Positions 4,052 to 11,600 of a stretch of 17,299 bases of DNA are shown here, in pieces. Origin of the DNA: JAFNGF01 sp964567045 (GTDB taxonomy: Bacteria; Planctomycetota; Phycisphaerae; Sedimentisphaerales; Anaerobacaceae). Made by a program: the position numbers and the translations under genes. The first letter of the stretch is position 1. Each line of letters opens with the position of its first letter. The stretch spans positions 1-17,299 of the forward strand of contig CAZMLE010000076.1 of NCBI GenBank assembly GCA_964567045.1, given 5' to 3'. Under the pieces are notes generated by a model, which was not told where the DNA came from, did not search any database, and saw nothing but the letters and a program-made list of their open reading frames with translations.

Positions 4052-6605
4052 AGATATCAAGGTACTGGACCTCAAGGGCGTGATCACGGATAAAGTCGCG
4101 CCGCTGTTGAACGTCATCGCCCATCAAAATGCTAAAGAGCCTGTCCGCTTCACCGGCATCGTCAAGCCTAACACTAAGCAAGGTTCTACTGGCCGGATTC
4201 ATCGTCGTCTCCCAGAGCTGCTCAGCATTCATCTCCCCTAGACCTTTGAACCGCTTTATTTCAATGCCCTTGCCGCCGATTTGCCTGATAGCAGGGCAGA
4301 TATCTGCCAGCGAAGCCACGTCGTAGACTTCGGCAGGCGAGGCCCCGCGGCTCTCCGTGCCGTGAAGTCCGCTAGGGGATGCCTTACGGCACAGGGCAAA
4401 CTTGGTGGGCAAAGATTCGCCGGAAACAGATTTCTCTGTTTTGAGCAGAAAATCATTCAGATCAAGAGCAAACTCGGTCTTTAGCTTTTCGTTTATCTGA
4501 TTGATGCGCGCGACCTCGTGCAGTTCCTCGCCGACCAGTCGGGGCTCCGGCTCGGCATCCGCCGCCTTGACAGTATCCTCTCGGCTTGGCTCGGGGCAGG
4601 CCTTTAGCTCATCCAGCCGAGCCTCGTACTGCCCAGCGTCGCAATAGACTTCTTCGCGCCCTTGCGCGCGAATGAGAAACCGCGGCAACTGCTGCCCATC
4701 ATAGTGTGCTTTGATGAACTGCTCAAAGTTAACGCCTCGCCTGGCAAGAACCCCTACGCTGCGCTCCACGTCAGCAAGAGCCTTGACCAGGGCAGCCAGT
4801 TGTACCCCGGAGACTTTGCGCGGTTCTGAGGACTCAGCACCTTTTTTAGGGCGGCCGCTCCCTGACGGTCGCGGTTCTGCGCGCTGATCACCGTGTATTA
4901 TTAGCTCTGTTCCCTCAAGACCACGAGCAATCATACGCCGTCGCATCTGACTCTCGTTCAAAATATACTCAGACTTCTTCTGACCCTTGACCCGGATTTC
5001 ATACAGTGGAGGCTGAGCAATGTAGACCATGCGTCTGTCGAGCAGCTCCTGCATCTGCCGGAAGAAAAAGGTCAGAAGCAGCGTTCGAATGTGGGCACCA
5101 TCGACATCGGCATCAGTCATGAGGATTATCTTGCCGTAGCGGCATTTTTCGACATCGAAGTCATCGACGCCGATACCGGTTCCCAGCGCACTTATCATGG
5201 TTCGGATTTCATCGTGGGCGAGCATTTTTTCCACTCGGGCCTTTTCGACATTGAGGATTTTGCCCTTGAGCGGCAGAATTGCCTGAATGTTTCTGTCACG
5301 TCCTGCCTTTGCCGAACCACCCGCAGAGTCGCCTTCAACGATAAATATCTCTGTGGTGACTTTTTCCCTGCTGGCACAGTCCCATAATTTGCCGGGCAAA
5401 CTTGCGCTGCTCAAGGCGCCCTTTCGCCTGGTTAGCTCTCGGGCCTTTCTGGCTGCCTCGCGAGCAGCAGCAGCCTGGATAGCCTTATTAAGTATCCGCT
5501 TTGCCTCTGTGGGGTGCTCTTCCAGGTAATGACCAAGCTGCTCGTTGACGGTAGTTTCGACAAAACCGCCGACCTCTGGATTAGTCAGGCGCACCTTTGT
5601 CTGGGCCTCGAAGTGCGGCTCCGCAAGCTTGACCGCCACCACAGCGGTTAGCCCTTCCCGAAGGTCTTCGCCGGTGGTCACCTGGCCGTTTTTCAGCAGA
5701 TTGTTGGCTTTGGCATAGTAGTTCATCGTGCGTGTTAGTGCAGTCTTAAACCCCGAGAGGTGCGTGCCGCCATCAATATTGCGGATGTTATTAGCGAAAG
5801 GCAACACGTTCTCAGTGTAGCCATCGTTATACTGCATCGCTACCTCGCAGGCCAGCTTCGCTTCGGCGTCTTGCTTGGCCAGGTAAATCACATCCTGATG
5901 CAGCACCTCCTTGCCCTCGTTCAGATGCCTGATAAAGGCCTTAATGCCCTCATCAAACTTGAACGCTTCTTTTTTATCCGCCCTATCATCGTGGAAGGCA
6001 ATCTTTAAGCCCGCATTTAGATACGCAAGCTCCCGTATTCGTTTCAGCAGCGTATCGTAGGCAAACTCGGCATCTACGAATATCTCCTGGTCGGGCATGA
6101 AGGTTATCTTTGTTCCGCGCTTTAGGCTTCGACCAATCTCCTTTACCGGGGCGGTACGTTTACCGCGGACACACTCGAAATGGAAGTGTTTGCCATCTCG
6201 ATAGACGTCCGCCTCAAACCACTCGCTGAGCGCATTAACGACACTTACGCCTACACCATGCAGCCCGCCGGCCACTTTGTAGCTCTCGTTGTCGAACTTA
6301 CCGCCCGCGTGGAGCGTGCACAGCGCAACCTCCAAAGCACTTACCTTGGCTTCCTTATGCTCTTCGACAGGTATTCCACGGCCGTTATCCTCTACTGCGC
6401 AACTGCCATCGGCGCCGATGCGGACACTTACGCTGTCGCAAAATCCAGCCATTGCCTCGTCGATGGAGTTATCGAGCACCTCATAGACCAGATGGTGCAA
6501 GCCGCCGGGCCCGCGGTCGCCGATATACATCTCCGGCCTCTTGCGGACCGCTTCTATGCCGCCAAGTATCTTAATGCTGCTGGCATCGTATTTCTGAGCA
6601 CCCAT
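4050..6605 (-). CDS. gyrB: DNA gyrase subunit B
   Basis: GyrB is the ATPase subunit of DNA gyrase, which introduces negative supercoils with GyrA. All functional motifs are present and share E. coli residue numbers. The ATPase site has E42 and N46 (YEVLDNSIDEAMAG), D73 (EDNGRGIP), K103 (GGKFD), the lid GGLHGVGVSVVNA (113-125) and K337 (TKVRLTNP). The TOPRIM site has E424 (VEGDSAGGSAKAG), D498 and D500 (MTDADVDGAHI). The tail holds FKGLGEMNAEQLWETTMNP (786-804). At 851 residues it is about 47 longer than E. coli GyrB (804), and the surplus lies after residue 570, where three repeat-derived stretches occur (about 574-597, 669-676, 746-760). The start is ATG at 6605, with an in-frame TAG just upstream. 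The nearest AGGAG is about 19 nt away, so its ribosome-binding site is weak. It is the last gene of a dnaN-dciA-gyrB cluster. Confidence 0.98.
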   Translation of the reverse strand: MGAQKYDASSIKILGGIEAVRKRPEMYIGDRGPGGLHHLVYEVLDNSIDEAMAGFCDSVSVRIGADGSCAVEDNGRGIPVEEHKEAKVSALEVALCTLHAGGKFDNESYKVAGGLHGVGVSVVNALSEWFEADVYRDGKHFHFECVRGKRTAPVKEIGRSLKRGTKITFMPDQEIFVDAEFAYDTLLKRIRELAYLNAGLKIAFHDDRADKKEAFKFDEGIKAFIRHLNEGKEVLHQDVIYLAKQDAEAKLACEVAMQYNDGYTENVLPFANNIRNIDGGTHLSGFKTALTRTMNYYAKANNLLKNGQVTTGEDLREGLTAVVAVKLAEPHFEAQTKVRLTNPEVGGFVETTVNEQLGHYLEEHPTEAKRILNKAIQAAAAREAARKARELTRRKGALSSASLPGKLWDCASREKVTTEIFIVEGDSAGGSAKAGRDRNIQAILPLKGKILNVEKARVEKMLAHDEIRTMISALGTGIGVDDFDVEKCRYGKIILMTDADVDGAHIRTLLLTFFFRQMQELLDRRMVYIAQPPLYEIRVKGQKKSEYILNESQMRRRMIARGLEGTELIIHGDQRAEPRPSGSGRPKKGAESSEPRKVSGVQLAALVKALADVERSVGVLARRGVNFEQFIKAHYDGQQLPRFLIRAQGREEVYCDAGQYEARLDELKACPEPSREDTVKAADAEPEPRLVGEELHEVARINQINEKLKTEFALDLNDFLLKTEKSVSGESLPTKFALCRKASPSGLHGTESRGASPAEVYDVASLADICPAIRQIGGKGIEIKRFKGLGEMNAEQLWETTMNPASRTLLSVRLDDAGEADRLFSILMGDDVQQRRDFIRDHALEVQYLDI
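4326..4369. repeat. Palindromic element inside gyrB (third repeat-derived stretch)
   Basis: GACTTCGGCA (4326-4335) has an inverted partner TGCCGTGAAGTC (4358-4369) with a 2-nt bulge. It encodes about GyrB residues 746-760 (LHGTESRGASPAEVY), between the variable insert and the conserved tail. Its translation reads like dispersed repeat peptides rather than like GyrB. Neighbouring residues about 732-745 may belong to the same insertion. Confidence 0.55.
4577..4601. repeat. Diverged copy of the CTCAGGGCAGGC repeat inside gyrB
   Basis: CTCGGGGCAGGC (4590-4601) differs by one base from the block at 672-683 and 16896-16907. The preceding CCTCTCGG resembles CCCTTCGG of the intergenic copy. On the gyrB strand it reads ACPEPSRE (residues 669-676), close to the RACPEPAEG peptide encoded by the intergenic repeat, and the frame stays open. 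Confidence 0.6.
4819..4879. repeat. In-frame insertion in gyrB flanked by 10-bp direct repeats
   Basis: CGCGGTTCTG occurs at 4819-4828 and again at 4870-4879, exactly 51 bp (17 codons) apart. On the gyrB strand the segment encodes about residues 576-595, with the proline/glycine-rich peptide AEPRPSGSGRPKKG followed by a second EPR. The arrangement resembles an insertion with a target duplication. It falls in the species-variable region after the TOPRIM domain. Confidence 0.65.
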
Positions 6606-6730
6606 ATATGCGTTCTATACATAGCTCCTATGTTGTAGTTGGGACCTAATTAAACTTCGGAAATTTCCTGGTTCCGGCTTGAAAAATTGCGGCATCGGGT
6701 AATGGCGCTTTGCTGGGCAGCCGATCATAC

Positions 6731-7078
6731 TCAGCCCACAGCAAGCTTAATTTTTCTTATGCGAGCGTGTGGACATTCTCGCTGTAGCTCGCTGAGAAGC
6801 GCCGACCGGCATAGCTGCAGCTCATACATATATGACGGCGAGTCAACCATCACTTTCAGCACCCCCGCTGTAAGGTCAACAAGCTTACAGTGGCAAGCAA
6901 ATTCGACCGGCACTAACCGCTGCCACGATTCAATTACAGCACTGAACCTGGCCTGCCGCGGTGAGATTTGATTCTCTAGAACTTGACGTACCACATGGCC
7001 TAACTTCACCGCGCCGTCGGCCATGTCGGCAGTTGGGTTTCGGCCAGCATACCTGTCTTGTCGGTTGCCTCTAATCAT
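6731..7078 (-). CDS. dciA: DciA-type (DUF721) replication protein
   Basis: The 115-residue product matches the DUF721/DciA pattern. It has an N-terminal helix with LGHVVRQVLENQ (27-38), the central W-x-R-LVP-x-x-x-A-x-H signature (about 53-63), DLTAGVLKVMVDSPSYMYEL (68-87) and a C-terminal RIRKIKLAVG. DciA is the widespread bacterial factor that helps load the DnaB replicative helicase where DnaC-like loaders are absent. The gene lies between dnaN and gyrB in the same direction, a usual place for it. The ribosome-binding site is weak (AGG 13 nt or more from the ATG), so the exact start is less sure. Confidence 0.85.
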   Translation of the reverse strand: MIRGNRQDRYAGRNPTADMADGAVKLGHVVRQVLENQISPRQARFSAVIESWQRLVPVEFACHCKLVDLTAGVLKVMVDSPSYMYELQLCRSALLSELQRECPHARIRKIKLAVG

Positions 7079-7126
7079 AGCCTGACATGACCTGAACTTA
7101 CAGACTCCTTATGAAGGGGCTGGCCT

Positions 7127-8230
7127 TCAAGCAAGGCTGATGGGCATTAGGACATAGAGAAAATCTGTGCCCGTCTTGATTACGCCCGGCCGGTCAGGCT
7201 CACCCAGCTCCATTTCAAACTCCGGCGTCTGGATAACCCGCAGCGCGTCACCCAAAAACTGTGGATTGAAGCCGATGTCAATAGGGTCGCCTTTGTACTC
7301 AATAGGCATACTAACGCGCGCATCACCCGTTTCCGGCGCCCTGCCTGAAAAGACCAAACTATCCTTGCTGATGGAGAGCTTGATCCCTCTGGATTCCTCG
7401 CTGGTTAGTAAAGCTGCTCGCCGAACAGCACTTAGTGTTGCCGCCGTCGACAGCCTGAGCTTTTTCTGGTAATCTGTCGGAATGATGTCGTCATAATTGG
7501 GAAAATTGCCTTCCACGAGGTTGGAGCTTACTACTACATCGGCGCAGCTAAACAGTATCTGGTTGTCAACAAGTTTGACCGCAACGGTTTCTTTGTCATG
7601 GCGTGTGACCTTACTCAGCAGCGCCATTGTTTTAGCTGGAACTATCACTTTTCGCTGGGCCTGCTCACGTTGCCCCGACACCAAGCTCACTCTGCACCGT
7701 GCCAGCCGCCTGCCGTCAGTCGCCACCAACCACATTTTTTTCGCCTTGGTTTCCCACAGCACACCGTTAATAGCATAACGGCTGCTCTCTTTAGCCGCCG
7801 CAAACAGGCACTGGCCTATACCGGCCTGCAGATTCTCCAAAGTGATCTCTATATCAGACTCGCCCTCAAAAACAGGGACAGTAGGATATTGGTCAGCCGT
7901 TTGTCCATAGATGGTGAATTTGCTATCCGCCCCTGTTACTGTGCACATACCTTCTGCGGCTTCCAGCTTGAGCACGTCTTCGGTGCTTTCTCGCACTATA
8001 GCATTTAGTCTGTCTGCCTGCACCGCGATGGCTCCCTCTTCATCAACCTGAACACCAGAAATAACATGGTTAATGCCTACCTCCAGATCTGTGGCGCACA
8101 TGCGCGTTTCTTTTTTCTGTGCATTAATTAGAACACATTGTAGAATAGGCTTGGGCGTGCGGCTCGGCACAACAGATGTTAAAAGACCCAGCGCCTCGGC
8201 AAGCCCCGCTCGGTTAAACTGTGCGTTCAT
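7127..8230 (-). CDS. dnaN: DNA polymerase III beta subunit (sliding clamp)
   Basis: The 367-residue protein has the usual length (366 in E. coli) and the signatures of all three clamp domains. These include the N-terminal L-x-x-x-x-x-VVPSRTPKPIL-x-x-VLI segment, ATDLEVGI (47-54), the LVATDGRRLA motif in the middle domain, EGNFPNYDDIIP, and the C-terminal YVLMPISLA (E. coli YVVMPMRL), which lines the peptide-binding pocket for polymerases and other clamp partners. The clamp forms a ring dimer that tethers DNA polymerase III to DNA. The weak GGAAG (about 8236-8240) lies 5 nt before ATG at 8230. It is the first gene of the leftward dnaN-dciA-gyrB cluster and abuts the proposed origin region. Confidence 0.98.
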   Translation of the reverse strand: MNAQFNRAGLAEALGLLTSVVPSRTPKPILQCVLINAQKKETRMCATDLEVGINHVISGVQVDEEGAIAVQADRLNAIVRESTEDVLKLEAAEGMCTVTGADSKFTIYGQTADQYPTVPVFEGESDIEITLENLQAGIGQCLFAAAKESSRYAINGVLWETKAKKMWLVATDGRRLARCRVSLVSGQREQAQRKVIVPAKTMALLSKVTRHDKETVAVKLVDNQILFSCADVVVSSNLVEGNFPNYDDIIPTDYQKKLRLSTAATLSAVRRAALLTSEESRGIKLSISKDSLVFSGRAPETGDARVSMPIEYKGDPIDIGFNPQFLGDALRVIQTPEFEMELGEPDRPGVIKTGTDFLYVLMPISLA

Positions 8231-8315
8231 AATAGCTTCCCGTACTTAATAGAAAACAACAAAACGTGTGGTTTTAGTACATAAGTCAAGCTTCTTAGTT
8301 TACACCAGAAAGTAT

Positions 8316-8324
8316 ATATCCACA
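8316..8324 (+). promoter_or_regulatory. DnaA-box-like site
   Basis: ATATCCACA differs from the consensus TTATCCACA only at the first base. It lies about 90 bp upstream of dnaN and overlaps a TATACT sequence on the minus strand (8316-8311), which could be a -10 element for dnaN. Confidence 0.5.
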
Positions 8325-8372
8325 ATGTTTTTTCGCTAAAAATTTTATCTCCTCGAGGGCGATAAGGGCATT

Positions 8373-8381
8373 TTATCCAAA
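8373..8381 (+). promoter_or_regulatory. DnaA-box-like site
   Basis: TTATCCAAA matches eight of nine bases of TTATCCACA. It lies just before the AT-richest part of the gap and has the same orientation as the other two boxes. Confidence 0.45.
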
Positions 8382-8558
8382 TAGGTGTATTTATTTGAGT
8401 TAAAATAATATAAGTCTCATAGTAGTAGTATTCATATACCCAATGAATTTGTGAGTTTAGTGCTGTTCTCTTACATAAGCATTTGCGGGGTCTATTATTA
8501 GGTAATGGGCTTTGTTACTGTAAGCCTGTATGAACTATTAGCTTAGTAGTGAGTTTAC

Positions 8559-8587
8559 TTGACAAAATTAACGGACGCGATTATTAA
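8559..8587 (+). promoter_or_regulatory. Housekeeping-type promoter for the activase gene
   Basis: A perfect -35 TTGACA (8559-8564), a 17-bp spacer and a -10-like TATTAA (8582-8587, four of six to TATAAT) face the activase gene, giving a leader of about 55 nt. The match is by sequence only. Confidence 0.5.
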
Positions 8588-8636
8588 GACAATTTGCGTG
8601 TGAGTTGTTAGTGGTTTTATCATTTACAGAAACAGG

Positions 8637-8645
8637 TTATCCACC
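8637..8645 (+). promoter_or_regulatory. DnaA-box-like site directly before the activase start
   Basis: TTATCCACC matches eight of nine bases of TTATCCACA and ends 2 nt before the ATG at 8648. DnaA bound here would sit in the early transcribed region of the activase gene. Confidence 0.45.
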
Positions 8646-8647
8646 TT

Positions 8648-11600
8648 ATGATGGAAAAACAAGGTTGGGATTGCAAGAAAGCACTGTATGCAGGTTTTGA
8701 CGTAGGCAGCAGCTTTGTGCATTATGCTATGCTTGCGGAGGATGGCACGGTAGTATTTTCGCCTAGGCCGATAATGCACTTTGCTAACCCTATTGGGGCA
8801 CTAATAGAAGCCTGGCGGGATATACTTGATAGTTTTGCTATTGAATCTATCAAGAGCACCGCTTTTACAGGCAGCGGCGCCCAGATGTTTCCGCAGGTCA
8901 TGAGCGGGGCAACGTATGTCTATGACAGTGTGGCCATCCCTAAAGGAACTGAGATCGTCAGCCCCAACGCCAGATATGTCCTGCATATCGGGGCAAAGGA
9001 CTCGTACTTTTTTCACCTGGAATCAGTCAACGGGAAACGTGTTATTCAGGAGTGGAGGACCGGCACTAAGTGCGGCGGCGGCTCTGGTACTCTGATAGAA
9101 AAGCAATGCCGTAGACTGTTCGAAGGTGAGATTCCCAATCCAGACTTAGAAGACCCTGGCGCAGCACCGGACGGCGGCACAAAAGAGAGCATTCGTGTTC
9201 GGAACCGGCGGAAGCTACAGGCACGCTTGGAGGAAATGTTCCGCCGGGCTGAGCAGGAGGCCCGTGAGGGGACAGATCCCAGTGAGTTTCTGGCACGCTG
9301 TGGCGTCGTGATTCAATCTGACTTGATTCACAAGCAAAATGAGGGTGCAACTAGAAAGGACAATTTAGCAGGTCTCTTCCGCACGGTCGCCCGAAACTAC
9401 AAGATCGATGTCCTGGGCATATGCGAACTCGCCGATCACCGCGGCGCCAAGTTTGGCATAGGAACCGGCGGTGTCTTAAGCAATGACCTTATAAGAGCAC
9501 ACTTAGCAGAGCTGCTATGCGTCCCTATAGAACGACCGCAGCACTACAACAACATAGCCGCTATAGGCGCCGCCTTAAAAGCGATTGAGCAAGGCAACGA
9601 ATTCGTTATGAAGACCGAACAACTGGAGAGGGTTGTCGAATACAGCAGGCAGAAGAGACAGTTTGCCCCACCGTTGGCTGAATGCCTACAGAAGGTGCAC
9701 GCGACCGACCAACAGCTCAAAGGAGAAACATCTGCCGGCACAGAAGTGGTCCTGGGAATCGACGGCGGAAGCACGACAACTAAAGGTGCTCTGGTAGAGG
9801 TAAAAACCGGCAAACTCTTGGACAAACTCTATATCAAGACGCACGGCAATCCGGAAGAATCACTAAAGCGCGTCCTAAGATATCTCAGCAGGCACCGAGA
9901 TAAGGTGATTGTCAGGGGCGTGGGTGCAACAGGCTCCGCCAGAAAGCTATACGAGAAAATTTTAGTTAGCAAGAAGAAGGCTGAGCGGCTCGCCAAAACA
10001 GGAATTGAGCTTGCCGACCGCATAACCGACGAGATTACCTGTCACGCTCTGGGCGTCAAACATTACGACCCACAGATCGATACCATTTTCGAGGTGGGCG
10101 GTCAGGATATGAAGTTCACCAGCTTCGCCGCGGACGGAACCGTAAAAGAGGCGAAGATGAACTATAGCTGCCAGGCTGGGTCGGGCCAAACGCTGGAGAA
10201 TATGGCGGACGTGATAAACCTCAATGTGGAGAACTCCCTGCAGGAAGCGGCACTTAGGGCGAAAAGGGCACCCATAATTGACTCGACCTGCGGCGTCTTT
10301 ATGGAAATGGACGAGAACAGGCTCATCGCTGAAGGATTCGGCAAAGACGAGATAGCTGCTGCGATAGTAAGGGGGACCGCCGCCAGCTACTACTACAAGT
10401 TTGTTGGCGGTTCCCAGCACGCAGGGCAAAAGTGCTCCGCCCAGGGCGGCCCGCCGTTGGGAAAGGCGTTTCTGGCTGCTCTGGCGCAGGTAACGGGCAA
10501 AGAAATAGAGGCTTATCCGCATAGAGAGATGTTCGGGGCATGGGGCCAGGCACTGGACATTATCGAGAACATAAAGCACCTCCAGCAGCAGGGCAAGAGC
10601 TGCGAATCGGCCTTTAGGGGCTGGGACCTGGTCGATATGCCATTTAAGAAACGCAGGGTTGCCTGCAAAGAGCTATTCAAAGGAAAATCCTGCGGCATCA
10701 GGGATTGTCAGCTTGAGGTTTTCTCGATCGAGGACGACGAAATAATTACAGGCGGCTTTTGTCCGAGGGGGAATTCTGAGTCCGCCAGAAAACCGAGGCC
10801 CGATTACGTCGAGAAGTACCACCAGATATTTGAAAAGCACTTCAAGCTGTATGGGGGCGTCTTAGGCGAGGCCGTGTTTAACCGTGGCCGGCACGGCGAC
10901 GCACTGAACGGGAAGACTATAGGCGTTAAAAGAAGCCTAACAACGCTGGGCGAAAAGGGAATCTGGAGCGCTGCACTTTTGCGGAGACTCGGCTTTTTCC
11001 CGGTGATTTCACCGCAGAGTAATAAAGAGATAGCAAAAATCGGCGTGGATAACTCCAGAACCGAATTCTGCATTGCCCGAAAGTTAGCAACAGGACACGC
11101 AGCGGTGCTAAACAGTGATCCCAGAATTGAGTACCTGTTCAATCCGAGCTTTATTGAGCAGAGAAAACCTGCGCCGCCCGACCTGAAATACTGCATTTAT
11201 ACCGAGTCGGAGGGCTACGTGCTGAATGACGTTCTTTCTCTGGATAAGAACAGGCAGATAAATCCCATCTTGCACTTCGGAGACCGAGAATATCTTGCGC
11301 ACGCGCTGCGGCAGGAATTTGATAGATTGGGCTTGAAGTGCAGCAATAGACAGATTCGAGCCGCTATCAAGTCCGCAGACGAAGCCGAAGCCCAATTCAA
11401 GAACGACCTCGCTCAGGAGGGCGACAAATTCTTAAGGCGGATCGAGGGCACGGACCTAAAGGCCTACGTCGGTATCGGCAGAGACTACGTCCTGCTTGAC
11501 CCCGAGGCCAGCTCCAACTCCGGAGCGATGTTTTCACAGGTTAGGGGCCTCGATTACATACCGCAAATCTTTTTAGAGCATAAATTCGAGAACATCCCAA

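Larger units (their letters stand above)
8231..8647. other. Candidate replication origin (oriC) region
   Basis: This 417-bp gene-free gap between divergent dnaN and the activase gene is much more AT-rich than its surroundings. It holds three DnaA-box-like 9-mers, each one mismatch from TTATCCACA: ATATCCACA (8316-8324), TTATCCAAA (8373-8381) and TTATCCACC (8637-8645). An almost pure AT stretch (about 8386-8420) could be an unwinding element, and TAGTAGTAGTA (8420-8430) resembles the trinucleotide DnaA-trio pattern. Proximity to dnaN and gyrB supports an origin. dnaA itself is absent from the window. Confidence 0.6.

Noticed and set aside
6180..6638. 152-codon + strand open frame over the gyrB 5' part
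   Set aside because: It lies opposite the most conserved part of gyrB. The long frame is a by-product of gyrB codon use.
8420..8430. DnaA-trio element as firm evidence for the origin
   Set aside because: TAGTAGTAGTA fits the trinucleotide pattern, but no DnaA box lies close on its 3' side; the nearest there is about 200 bp away. I list it only as part of the region.
9962..10579. 205-codon open frame on the minus strand inside the activase gene
   Set aside because: It is fully covered by a strongly supported + strand gene with intact family motifs. The reading shows no domain and no ribosome-binding site.
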